A DNA stretch of 64,000 nt from contig NC_067198.1 of assembly GCF_000699445.3 (NCBI RefSeq), forward strand, positions 23,447,536-23,511,535. The letters run 5' to 3'. Shown piece after piece: positions 14,815 through 28,600 of this stretch. The stretch's first letter is position 1. Every line of letters starts with the position of its first letter. Both the position numbers and the translations under genes were made by a program. The notes below the pieces were generated by a model. That model was given only the letters and a program-made list of their open reading frames with translations. It was not told the origin of the DNA and made no database searches. Origin of the DNA: Schistosoma haematobium. Lineage: Eukaryota > Platyhelminthes > Trematoda > Strigeidida > Schistosomatidae.

Positions 14815-17800
14815 CTACAATGGACGAAATCCAACACCAATAATCAATTAATCAATCAATCAATCCATCCATCAATCAATCATTACGTCAATCAATCCAT
14901 GAATTACTCGATCTTTTAATCAGTCCTCCCTACGTTCATACATTAATTCTTTGTGACCACATTTTCACGAATACTTACTTTGTTGTGTTTTGTGATTTGT
15001 TTATTTTTATCTTTTTTATTTTGCTCTAGTTTCGCTCTTTTTCTTGTTTTAATTTTTCTCTGATTTGTCAGTTCGTTTCTTTCATGTTTCTATTTTCTTC
15101 TTTCTATGTTTTCCCAAATTTTTGTGTCTTTGAATTCAGTACAATTTTATTCACCTTCAGAATTGTTAATGTTTTCAAAATAGTTCAGCGATTTATCGAA
15201 CTTCATTTTCTCTCGATGTTTCTATCTACAGTTTCTTCCTTACATGTAAATCACACGGTCACATTTTCATTTTCAATTGATGTTTCGTCAATTCAGTGAT
15301 TGTTCTACTATTTACCATTTGTTTTTATTCTTTGGTTGTTGATCCTCACTATTTCTGATTTTACATTTGAAGCAATCTCCTTGTACTTTCGACATAAAAG
15401 CAGATAATGAGGAACGCGAACTTGATTATGGATGAATTTCCATTACTGCCCGAAATGTCGTTTATCTACTTGAAGTAATTTAGCGTTTGTTAATTTCTTC
15501 CACGTGAAGCATAACTCGCTGCTTTCACTATGTGTTTTCATACATACACATCAACTTAATTCGTTCTTAATATAACTATTCGATTTATCAATCGTTCTTA
15601 TCTACTTTTTAAATGTACTGCCTTACATTCCGACACCCTGATTACTCGTGACATCTTTAATTTTATGTCATATGGGGACCTTACACATACTTCAAACATT
15701 TTTGCGTTGTCGCGAATACTGATATATAATATTTTGGATTTTTCCAACTAATTTACTGTCACTCCATATTCTTTTATCTGAGGAAGATTATCTCAATAAT
15801 ACTTCAGTCAAAATTACTGGTCGAAGAATCAACTCACAAAAGTGAATATTCAGAGTATTTTACTCGTACAATTTGCAATCTTAAGACATAAGTTCTCGCG
15901 TATATTATCGACTCAGTGAAAAAATTGCAAACCACTTACTTACCCGTAGTCTTGTTATCTTCGGTATTCTGAGATTCAGTGATCACCTCAGTGGTTGCCA
16001 CATGGATTACAGCTGAAAATACAATGAGAAACGTGTATCTATTCACGTCACAAAAAGCTGAGTATACATGACAATTAATCCTGATTATGATTAGCTGCTA
16101 GCCATAGCAGGCGACTAGGTATTTGACAGTAAATGAAGTCGAGACACTTTCGCTGCAGATGGTTTGCAAGTGATAGAGTTGTTTTTCAAACTTGTGAACA
16201 ATTCCATTTCCTCGTTGATCGAACACTGAACATTCCATTTCGTCGTGTGTTGTGATCTCACCAACTGTAAGACTCTTTAAAATGTAAACGGAATTCTATA
16301 TCAAACAGCATATATGGAAAGGTCCTATACAAGTGACTGAGGATAAGACAGATTTCTATTGTCTCTCTAGAACAACAAATTTGAAATAGGATCAAACAGT
16401 TTCATGAACTAAAATTAAGAGCATCTAATAGATGATCACATCATACATGCATGCTAATTGTTATGCAGGTGATATTTAACGTGAGAAATAATCAGTTGAA
16501 TCCTACAACGTTCGCTTCCGGTGTCGGATTCCCTATCATCAACTTCCAAGATGCATTGAGAACGTGGCGCTCAACTCGCAGGATAAACTGGTTTATTCAA
16601 CCGACGTTAAACACAAAATTCAATTTCAATATAGCTCGAAAATATCACATGCACTCACTTTCTACTGTCAAGCCACTTGATGTATCGAAGTACACTTGCT
16701 CCGACCCATTGGCAACCATTTCTGCTATGTATGCCACAACAGCATTTCGAACAGTGTCTTTTGTCACTTCAGTCGATGAGAAATTCCCACTTGTGTTACT
16801 ATGGTCGATGACTAATACTGCATTTCCAACAACTGATCCACGCGAGAAGCCAACAACTGTGCAATTAACATTGATTATTCCCTCAATATTAGTTGAATAT
16901 ATGCTGTCCAAAAGCTTGAAGATTTTGTGAGAAGAAAATCGTGCGTGTTATAACGGGATGAATATTGTAAAAGTTGGAAATTTGGAAAATGGTTTTTGAA
17001 TTGTTATCATGAATATTGTTATTGCTATCAACTATGTTTTTCTTATATAATTACTAAGCAACTGGATTACTGTGTCTATATAATACGTTAACCACAAGCT
17101 TTTGGTTAACCCGTTAACCACTGATAGACAACTCTCCACTCCCAGATTTTTGCCAGTCTACTATTTACGGCTTGCATTATTCACAAACACTTTCGGCTTG
17201 TCTATGTATGCTTGTGATTTTTCACTCAGTGGTGCGATGTGGTCCAGCACGACTGTATATGATTCCACGTATGCCTGAAGTATAAGAATGATAGAGGCCG
17301 TCTGTTGACTTCTCTCTTTGACTCAAGTTTGAAGGCAAAGAAGGACTTACGAGTAGCGGAAAAATAGGAGCTTGGCTTGCATCGCCACAAGGTGGACGGT
17401 GAGGGTCATGCCTGTGGTTGGTCATTGCTTGGACACTGGGTCATGGAGGAAATAGTAAACACGGAATGGAAAAGAAATTAGAGTTAGAATTCCGATTGGT
17501 AACCTTAGCACATGATATCAATCAGCATCTCAAGCCACAGAAATGTGAGCGGTGGCTTTTCAATGGAATAGTCAGTAATGAATGAATAAATGAGTTAGTC
17601 GCAGTTGATAGTTAATGCGACATCACAATGTATAACATCAGGCAGATGGTGCTATACTGCCACTTAGCTCAGTGAGGCTACCCCATGGTGCCATTCATGT
17701 TAGGTTAGATGAAATTAGCTCATCGGCATAAATCATTGTTGTATGAATGTCGAACAAGTAGTTTGGTGGAGTTTTATAGCACCGAAGTTTTACATTCACG

Positions 17801-20800
17801 TGGAAGGAGAACAAATTGGTTTTCCAAACTCGTGGATTAGCAAATATATTTATCGACTGGGTAACCTCAGTTGTCACTACTTACAATATCAAAACGACTG
17901 ATCCATTACAGGATCGTGCCCGTGCATGTTGACCACTTCTGGTAATTATGCTATGCATAATCAAACGAAACAAACACATTCGCCTTTATTTGATTGCAAC
18001 AACATAGTGATTGGAGACCATAGAGTGTTTTGAGACTGCATCAGTTTGTGTAGAGTAAAACGAGATATGATCTACATGGTAAATGGTGAAGAACGGACAC
18101 CATTAACCACGACGAGTTAAATTCATAATTGCATAAAACAATGATCATGGAATCTACCCAAACAACATCTTGAATTTCTACAGGTACTATTCGTCACAGT
18201 TAGAGAAAACAGTTAAATAGTACTCTGTCTTCTATAAATAGCTATTAAATAGCTACATATATTTCCAAAAACCGTCTTCAAATGTCAAACTTCAACCCTT
18301 TATCAAAAGACACAGGTTGTCTATACATTTAATCAGTTCTCCTCATTTTTATGTAAATTCAATTGAGAACTCGGTAACAAACTTACCAAATTACAAATTT
18401 CAGCTGAATAATTTCGATATAAATCGGAACTAGGATCCAATAAACTGTCATTCCACTCCAAAGACTTGTTCGATCTAGTCAGCATTGATGAGACTGCTAC
18501 AAAAGAAATTAAATAGTTTCCAACAAGTCAAAGTTCGTTGATTTAAATCCGACTTCTCAGTGAAAGGAGAATATTGAGTTGACTTACTGTTGCACAACAA
18601 AACAAAACTGAACGACCTCTCTTCAACTCCACACCACAAATCCAAGTGTATTCGATTATGATCTATCAAAGTGATGGACACTATGAAGTAAATGGTTGTT
18701 TGATTTCCCACATCCATGCACACTGAATGCGATATGCTCTTGGTTTGTTATGAAAATAAAGAATTCTACACCAAGTAGTAATGTCTACCCACACACATTG
18801 GTTAATAAGTGTAACAATATTGTGAGTGAAGTGACGCTCAGCAAACAAATGTAACGTGACTTCCACAGTTACAGTAAATTTCAGTACTTGTTAGCTTTTA
18901 TACGAATACAATTAAATTGTTCCACTTGGAAAGATTATGAATCATTCCGGTTTAACATAGATAGTGGCCAACGCGACCAGACGACTCTGAGAAACTCAAC
19001 AATAAATACTGATTGACAAATAATTTCAATATATGAGCGTACTATATGTGACATCTCTTCGCTACACTGAATTTCCAAGAGGAACAATTCACCCAACCGT
19101 TTATGTAATGCAATGTAACCACATATTGATGAATGAAATGGAAAGCAGAATCAAAACAATCAATCAGGAAAATAAATTGGTGTGACAAAACAAACTGCTA
19201 TATCATATTTTGACTTACCGATTACTACTGTTTTCGTGAGGTTGCCTTCTATAAAACATTTAAGTAGATAACGAAGAAAATTTTCATTAAAAGAACACAT
19301 GGAGTTTGGTTACATGCAATGCAGATAGACAAGCAGAAACACAAACACAAAACATTGGAGAGAGGAACTTGAATTTAGATAAGCACACAAATGATGAAAA
19401 CGTGAATTCAGGAGTAAACAATTTGGAGTGAATAGAAGGTCAAATCACTGAATGCCTCAATCAGGTCACTTCACATAATCTACTGCTCACATCAGGTCTG
19501 TTTCTAATGATTTCCAATTTTCTAATCGCTTCTGTAGATTCGCCTTTGCATTCAACATATTTCTGTATACGACCTAAATTAAACATATTTCACCAGCCAG
19601 TTTGTCATCACATTAATGTGTCTCTTCATTATTAAATGATGGTGTAATAAACTAGATTAGATCACCTTGTCAGTCAATCATCATCAACCAAAACCTTGCA
19701 GCAAATGTGTCGTGGCACAATTTGCGATATGATATTGGTACAATCAGATATATTGAAAGAATTCGATTCCCGACATCAATAAAATTAAACAAATAATTAT
19801 GTTAATGGTAACACCTGAAGCAAACCACATAAAATTTTCAAAACTATTGCGTAATGGAGAATCACTTGCTGGTAGACAAACCTAAATTTGTATTACCTGT
19901 TTTTGATTACTCTCAGTGAGTTCATCTGATGACTGAAACTCAATGAAACTTAGACTAAGAGTGTATTGAACTTAGGTATGAAATATATTATGCTACTCTA
20001 TGACCTAATGTCCATTGAACAATTAATCGATTATAAGTTTTCATCCACCTTAATTTTAAAAGTATTTTATTGTTTTATGGTTTAACATTTTACCATACTC
20101 CTCTTTTAATAACGAAGTTTAAATTAGATGAATAAGTAGAAAGTATACACAATTTCTATAAAAGTACGTTAAAAGTATTATGAAAGCTACGAAGAGCGTC
20201 ATTTATACTCCATATATATTTCTCCCTTCCACAGACCATATTTTAACATCTCATGATGTCTGACTGCCATTTCTTCATCATTAGTTTCTCAGTAAAACTT
20301 TTTTCTGGCCTGAATGAATAAATCTTCACTTATAGTAAACATATGGTGAATGTTTCACTTAATTTGATAGAGTAAAACGTGCGATCTCACGCGATAGAAT
20401 TGAGGTTGGCTCCAACATTTGAGTAATTATTCTGAGGAACTTTTCCTTTAATTGCCTGATTATTACTAAAATATAATAACTAATCATTAATATAAATTTT
20501 CAGTTGCTGACTTCATACTGAATATGGAGGTTCTGAGGTATGAGGAGAAAAAGTGTTTCACAAAGTACTTGACGAACTGCAGACTTAATAACTCCAGAAA
20601 GTTTCTTGCGCGATAGAAGCTGCTTTTGGCATAAATTACTCCATTTATACATCAACAATAAGAAGTACTATAATCAAGCATCTTTTGCAAACTTGTCATT
20701 TGCCGTTAAGATGACAAAGAAACAACAACCAGGTCAACTTAACACATGAAAATAATACTGATTTGATATTCACAAGTGCTGGTTTTTCGCTAAAAGAATG

Positions 20801-22642
20801 TAGGTTACCTTAATAAAGCAAAATGATATATTAGTTGCAAAATTTAGGCGCTATATTCAGTATGAGATTAATTAGTAAACTCAAAAAAATTATCGAGAAT
20901 AGTAGAAATGATCAAAGTGAAGTAAAAAGATATTCTGTGAAAATATAAAGGAGATTTAGACTAAGAACCAAACTAGCAAAAATATTAAACATACCTGAAT
21001 CATATGGAGAAACATCGCCTGAAAAATAAACAAAATGAAATGATTAATAAAAGGTCTAGCAATGTTAATAGTAGGTATAAAAATTATACTAGAAACTCTC
21101 TAAGAATAAGATAGGAGAAGACAGAGCTCGAAAATGAGGAATCATCAACTGATGAGACATCAAAACAAAGCGGCGAGAAAATATCGGAGTCAGCAAATAA
21201 ATACGTATGAGAAATCCCAAGAACGGAACTATGAACCACGTCAGTAGAATAAAAAATGTGCATTGTAGACGTGGACGTAAATACAAAAACAGATGGAATG
21301 ACAAGTTACAGCATACTTGGAATATGTTGATCAGCGATGAAGATTATCTCCTTTGGTATTGTGGATCCAATGAACGGTGTAGTCAATGTGACTGCACTGG
21401 TAAAAGCAATGTTGGTCGTGCTGATATGTGTTGACATTGTGGGTGTAGATTTTCCAGTGCTGGTGGTAGCCACACTACTGGTTGTGTTGACGTCATTAAC
21501 GATGATGCTGTTGGCCAGGTGACGAACTTAAGTGTGGAAATAGTGGATGTTGTGAAGATTGTTATCGTTGTGGTGGTATCAGTATCTATCTTGGTTTCGA
21601 TAATCATTCTACTTGTTTTATTAAAGATTTTCGACTTTAAATTTCATCTCGCTTATTTCGTTTTTGCACTACTTCTTTCAGTGTTTTTCCTTCTCGATTG
21701 CTTCATCAATTCGTTTTTCACTGTTCCGTTTTGTTTTGTTTTCTTCCTTATTTTTCCGAACAGTTTTCTTATTCTCCCTCCGTTTTTGTTCTTCCTTTTT
21801 TTGAGGTTAAGGAACATTCTGTTAATGAGTTAATTTTAACGTTTTTGAATTTTGTAGATTTTTATTCTTTCATTTTTTTAAAATCGATATTTAATATGCT
21901 ATTCATTGTGTCCAGTACTTCACTTTGAATGAATTTCATTACGTTTTAAAGTTTTTTTTGCTATTTCCCTCATTGTCTACATGTTTTTTGTTGTTATCTT
22001 CTTTATTTTAACTTCTCGCTTATTCTTTCTTTACTTTCTGATAAGTTTACGTCTGTGTTCTTAAGCGTATTTATTTTTTATTGTTATCATAGTTAATATT
22101 TTTAAATATATATTTGATGTTGGAATCATGAAACTGAAGCGGAAAATAGGAAGGCCAAATATCACATTACGTCGGGAAATAGAAACAGATATGAAAAGAA
22201 TGAATAACAATTGAAAAGAGCTGGAAAGGATTGCATAGGACAAGTTTAGATAGGGAGTACTGATAGGCGGTCTATGCTCCTCTACGAGGGGTAACAGACG
22301 TGAGTAAGTAAGTAAGTTGTATTTGATGTTATTTCAGATCTGAATACGTTCAGACTAATTACTTTCTTTATGTTGTAATGATTTACTTCTCTATATAAAT
22401 CTAGTCTTTTTCAACGAGTCATAGTTTAAACTTTGTTGGCACTTAGTTATCAATAATAACTCAATTAGTGCTATGATTTATGAAATTTTAGGGATTTGTT
22501 CTAATTATTTCATATGGTATTGTGCTTTAATTACATGAGTGTATTATTGCTCAGTCTATGTAAATTATTCTTTCATATTGGAAAGTTATTTTTGTTCTTA
22601 GATGAACTATGAATAAATATAATAACTATTTAGTACACCATC

Positions 22643-22681
<39 letters not shown>

Positions 22682-25600
22682 CAATAATGTAATTAGAGCA
22701 CGAAGATTATCAGAACTATGTGATGTATTAGCGCAATACATTTCGAACAATCTGATCACACATATACTTGTTAAGAGCATTTATATATGAAAATAAAAGG
22801 TCAACTAGACTGGAAATGGGGTAAAAGGAGATAAGGATAATGATAAGAGTAATAATAATAATAATAATATGGACACAATTCGAAACCTTTCACACAGAAC
22901 TTAGTTTTTCACCGGTTGAATGAGCCTTATAGTAACTTAGAATTTATTGATTTTCATGATAATAAGTGTTAGAAATAGTCATGAAATCACGAGAAACTCA
23001 TGTTTGATAAGCTGATTATGCTTCATAGAAAGTTAATAATAGAACAAAAGTACAGGATATCTGTTTGATTTAGGTTTTCTTTTGGTAAAAATCGATTGTC
23101 TTTTAAAATATCCAGTTGCAGTGAAAAGTATTATTCAGAAGTATTATGTTTTATTTAAATTGTTATTGACAATAAACAAGAATAATAAGTTATCACAATT
23201 TATCCAAATGACATCGCAAAATTGAATTAAATGATTGACTATTGAATTCAGTAGTATAGAAGAAGTAATAGTAACATGTTGAAATTTATTGATTAGTTAT
23301 TGTTGTGTAATTTAACGTATAAATTCTTTCATCATGCAATCTGCATTGCTTTTCTTCATCTAAGAGCCGAGTAATCTAGCCTTCAACAAAAAGGATTTGT
23401 ATCCTAGAATTAGAATGACAACTTATTTGCATCCTTTGAGTTTGATATTTTTTATTTCAGAAGCCAGGTACTGATTTTTACTATGTAATGATCTCAATTT
23501 CATGAATCATCAAACCTTTAATCTGATAAACTGCTTACTATGAATAATTAATTTATTTTAAATGAACAATGACTAACCTGTACTTGTTGAATACACACTA
23601 ACTGGGAAATCTGAAGACGAAGATGTTTCAGATGATATGACATCAGATATAACCTGATCGTCATACGGTATTGTTGATTCCATACTTATCGTTATCACTA
23701 AACAATGTAAACAATTACAGGACAATATAAGAAATAAATCAGATAAAGGTATACAAATGTTATATTTAACTGTTAGTTAATTTAAGACCACTGATTATGT
23801 ACATATCCATATATCACTTACAAGAACACCCACATGAAAGCTATCATGATATCATGTCAAGTAGTAAGTAAATAAAAAACTTAAATAACATTCCTTAGTT
23901 GTTAAATTGAAGTATTCTTAACACCAAACGTTTATTTCACTTCTCTTTGACCGAACTCTGACTGAATGAGTTCGAACAGCCTAGTAGTTTAAATAACCAT
24001 AATATGGTTATTCATTTGCTCTGAACAAGTGGCTTACATTAAGTCACGAAATGTAGGAATTACAACTTTTCTACTCATATGGATATAAAAAAAAATTTAT
24101 TTATTATGTTTATTATTCCTGAGTTATGTTTTTCTCATTTGGAATTGTAAATTTTCAAAATACTTACTACAATTCCACGTGTCATTCACTCAGATGGATA
24201 AGCAGAGTTTGCGAAGTTTAAGTGATTATTATCTCAGTTGAAATAGTCTGGATGTACTCCTGACAGGTTATGCTCTAAGCGTGCTAAAATAACTCCCAGA
24301 GTCAACATTTTTTCGATTAATCCTTTGACTTATTTAGTTGGTATGGCTACTTAACGATTATTCATTCAACTTTGCAATATGTACTGTATCTAGATCAGTA
24401 GATTACAGGGAGGGTAACTGAGATAATGTCAATACAAACTCAATAGAGTAACCTATCACCACTTGGATTGATCGATCTGATCTAAACAGTTGCTTTGCAC
24501 AAATTCTTTCAAATTAGCTTAATGACAGAAAATTCAGATATCTTGGTTTACCAGGGATGAAGACTAAATTTCAGTCAAGAATACGGTCTTATGCAATCTA
24601 TTTAAATGGCTCATCTAAATGTTTGCTAACTGTCACCAGTAAATAGGAATTTCATTTGATTGAGGTGCTTTCTTAAAATTTACCAACAATTCATTTTGTT
24701 TGTGAAATGAAATGAATAAAGAAGTTTAACCATATTTCTCACATTTGTCTGTACAAAACTTTTCTTAGTTTCATTTGTATATTATCAATCCTTCATGAGA
24801 TCGCTAAACCAGGGGAACATACTTATTGTTACAAAATAGCTCATATATAGCTTCAGAAATAATGTATCATAACACAATCTTATCGATTAAATAACTTCTT
24901 ATTTTAAGTATCATTTGATTTGCATTCTAATGTTTCAGACAAAATCATACTCTCGTCTTTTGGAATAGCTCACATATTTTTATTCAGTAACTCCCATTTT
25001 TGCAGTAAATGAGAAAATATTTGCAATCCATTGTAGCATTCGCCATAGTGTACATGTGCGAATAATCACGGACCTTTATTTCAAATAATTTTAATCCATT
25101 TAGTCTATCAATAAGTAGATTTTATGAAGAGTAACCTAATTTAAACATAACTAGATGTCAAACAATGACCTCGACAAAAAATGTAGTGTAAGGAGAACAA
25201 ATAATTATTATGCACAAATAATATTTTCTGGATGAATAAACGACTAAATTGATATCTAACAACTTCAGCTAATGTTTCCAGGATTTGTTAATCAGTTATC
25301 GCGAATTCAGAAATTATTTATAAAAAGCAAATATACCGTTAATTTTGTTAACAACAAGTGAGTTCATCCACCTATCAAAAATAATTTATTTATGCATTTA
25401 ACACATTTGTGCTTCCGTTATCACTTCATGCTGAAATGATGTTCTGACAATAACTGTAGATAATACGACCAAATGACTAGACCTATATAGTGATCGTTCT
25501 TGAAGTATCTACTAGTATTTACAAAGACCTTGACATAAACTTAGGTAGAGATAAAATCCGCCTTCTTTCTAAAGTTTATATACTAAGAGCAAGCAACGTA

Positions 25601-28600
25601 AGATCTTGTTAATTTATTGATTGATGGGTTTTTTTTGCTGTAGTGTTAGAAATTTAGTTTACATTCTCGAAATATAAAAATATTAAATATTTTCTATTCC
25701 TTTTAGGACTAAACTAAGAAAAGTAAAGCGCAGTAAGACAGAACAATGTAAAAAGGATAATCAACTGTAAATCATTACTTTATTATACAGAATATTTACT
25801 TGACAGAAAAATTGGTAAGAAATTCAACATGTGGTCAGTGTAGCCTCATTATCAAAAATTCCCAAAATTTCAAGAAGTTGCTGATATATTCAACAAGCTA
25901 ATTTCCCCTCGGATATTATTATTCTTTAATTATTTATAATGTATTCATTTTAACAGGTATCGCCTTTGTAGGGTTATATGATATTTTAAAATATCGTATA
26001 TAATTTACCTCACAGTATAGATAAAATACAGTGTATTATTTCAAATTATGAGGATCTAAAATAGCAGATCTAGGTAAATGGGTGCAGCCAACTCGAATGC
26101 GATTGAAAAAATATAGACTTATATATATATATATTACCTTTTGGAAATTTTTCCAATGACTTACATGATAATGAGATACTTGAATTTGGATCAATGTAAA
26201 TTCCAAATGTATTATTTTGATCCACAGTTGAAACATACTCATTTATTCCTTTGATTATATTAGTATCATTTAACACAGTTGATGTAGGTTCAAGTGTTGT
26301 AACAAATGATGATGAATTCGCTATTAAAATAAGCTCAGCATCAACGTCAATGGACCCTTTTCTGAATTTTATGGTACCACATTCAGCAATCCATAGAGAT
26401 GATAAAATTGATCTCATAGCTGCTAAAAGCTGAAAGTTTTATTTAAAAATATTTATCGATATTAAATAAATGAATATACTTCTCAGTAGATATATCTGTG
26501 AAATAACAGTTTCTACATTCTTTTGAGTACTTTAATCTGCAGGATAGATATTTATTAAGAACTTTCTTTCACTTATGAAGACTTTACTCACACTTAATCG
26601 TTTTAAGTGGGATTTATTCTTTCTCTGAATTAGAACACGTAATTAACATGATGCAAATAAGTAGCATGTAGTTTGTTTACATTATTTCCAACAGTTTGAC
26701 GTAACAATTTACATGAAAGCTTGTTCCATTTGTAAAATTTCCTTTTCCTTGTCTTTTTTATTTAAATCATTGAAGTTATATCTAGTGAATCTTCCTTTGT
26801 CATTTGCATGACAGCTGAAAATGTTGCTTTATAGAGACCGACAAAAATGGACAATGGGTTAAATCCATTTGATTGTCTATTAATAGGCAAAGAAAATGTA
26901 GACTTAAACATAGACTTAGTCTGGTTTCAATGTTTAGGATTTTAACGACAGCTTACTGGTGTACAAGGCAGATAATAATCATCAGTGATGATACTAAAGA
27001 ATATCATTGGAATATCATACTCCTTTATGTCCTACTATAAACGTGGTTCAAACCTTACATATTTTGACGTTAATATCACATTTTTCGTTGTCAGTAGCTT
27101 GGGATAGAACAACTTTCGACAATCGACAGATTTTCCTAGTGTTTTCATATCAAAAACACATCCTATCATCGAACTTTACAGTTTTCCAGGAACCATTATA
27201 AGATTCTTAACATCTGTCGATAACACACTGTGTTTTACTACAGGTCTTCGTTCTGAAGCTGATAGACGTCAACTAGTAAAAGTAATCAATCAAAAACCGA
27301 CTGCTTTTTTGGTTGGACGATTTTTGTAGTAATAAAAAAAACATAACTGCCATTAGTTAACACATAGTTTTACTTAAATTAATACTAATACTTAAATATA
27401 TCACGTTTCAATGTTTGTCCCAATCCTAGATGTGCCTGATTCGTTTAATTCTTTCTGATAATATTAATTAGTTTCCAATACAAAACAAAAAACAAAAACA
27501 ACTTATTTAGAATACAACAAATCAGTCGTATCTCATTGTAATCTCCATAACGACTCACAGGAAAAATTCGTTACATCACTCAAGTTTTTAAGTATTAGTA
27601 TATGAAAACTAAGAAATGAATCTTTAATTAGAAAACAATAAATTGAAGAAGTTTGATGAAGCACTTTATAAGTTATTAGATAAATAACTCTTGAATTATA
27701 TACACAATACATACTGCTTTCTAACAAAGTCGGATATTAGAAACTTAAGTGAAACCGTATGAATTGTATCTGTGGTGTGTGCTACTTATATTGACATAAG
27801 TAGTAGATGATATTAGTCGTGAACAGAAGGTCTGGCAGCAGAGAAACAAGAGGATCGAACAGTAAAGAATGGAAATAGAATGCAATTTGTATGAGAATGC
27901 AAGAACAATGAAGTCTGAGTCATTTCGAGACAATTGATGGACATTTTGCAAATTAAGCATTTACTTTATGATTGTTAGATTTTATTAACAAGTTCTGTAA
28001 TTTTGTGTTAAACACATTCGATTGTCCCCACTGGTGATCTTGTTCACTAAATATCAACGGATAAATAGGAATCGGATTATTCAAATTACATCTTTCTATT
28101 TTCAAAACATTTTTAGGTGTAAATAACGCATTATAGTCACAGTGTTATTTTAAAATTTATGAATCTCCTTAGAAAATAATTATAGTTTGTTAATTATTTT
28201 AAATAATTTTAATATATCTACTAAATATTCCATATGTAACAGAAGAATCACAAATAAATGATTGATTTAGTTGAGGGTGATGTACTTGATCTATTTTTAT
28301 TTGCTTTACTGAACATCATATTGTTTACAGTGAAACTAATTTCACTACTGGAAATTTCATTGTATCGCTTTCTGACTTATATATGAGTTATCAGTCGAAG
28401 TTATGTCTGGATCTTCTTGAGTTTATCCTGTTTAGTATTTGTCCAATATCTCATATAGTATTTCTTTATAATGTACTGGTGAAATTAGTTTTTCCAAGAG
28501 ATTTGAACATAGTATCACACTTATGTTAGTCCGTAACTGTCATGTAGGCTCATGATAAGGTCAAATAAGAAACTATAACGTATCGCAGGTGTGTTAAATT

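Larger units (their letters stand above)
1..14900 (-). repeat. Tandem array of 20 units (~763 bp) carrying mucin exons
   Basis: Twenty head-to-tail copies; equivalent points fall at 89, 857, 1616, 2384, 3155, 3919, 4688, 5449, 6215, 6975, 7733, 8505, 9260, 10024, 10779, 11544, 12303, 13063, 13819 and 14594. Spacing is 755-775 bp. On the plus strand each unit has a unique core of about 280 bp, an (AATC)n tract, about 250 bp of unique sequence, (CA)n, (ACTC)n, a second AATC-rich tract and another (CA)n. Nearly all differences between units are in tract lengths; substitutions are rare. The array is open at position 1 and frays into single-copy sequence after about 14,845-14,900, so 20 is a minimum. 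On the minus strand every unit contains one splice-ready 99-nt exon, so this is the body of a gene rather than a silent satellite. Confidence 0.97.

Noticed and set aside
89..14851. Plus-strand open frames of 85-300 codons repeated in every array unit (Asn-Gln-Ser-Ile-rich)
   Set aside because: They recur only because the DNA is tandemly repeated, their tails are pure AATC translations that shift frame between units, and they have no start or splice context. The opposite strand has a phase-matched exon that links to SEA exons.
1..14900. CRISPR array
   Set aside because: Units are ~763 bp with long near-identical sequence and microsatellites, no short repeat/unique spacer pattern, and the genome is eukaryotic.
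16451..16930. 159-codon plus-strand frame
   Set aside because: Antisense shadow of SEA exon 12; the minus strand has the domain motif and splice sites.
17880..17935. Candidate exon before gtaagtag on the minus strand
   Set aside because: Stops in the required frame after the nearest acceptor.
18387..18403. 17-nt microexon with acceptor attcag
   Set aside because: Fits phase 1 to 0 but would delete the first half of SEA3; the 110-nt exon that includes it matches the other two domains exactly in pattern and length.
19899..19934. 36-nt candidate microexon (minus strand)
   Set aside because: In the required phase 1 it contains a TGA; only phase 0 is open, which does not fit its neighbours.
21519..21928. 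Hydrophobic plus-strand frames
   Set aside because: They come from T-rich sequence and from the antisense of Thr/Ser codons; no splice or start context.
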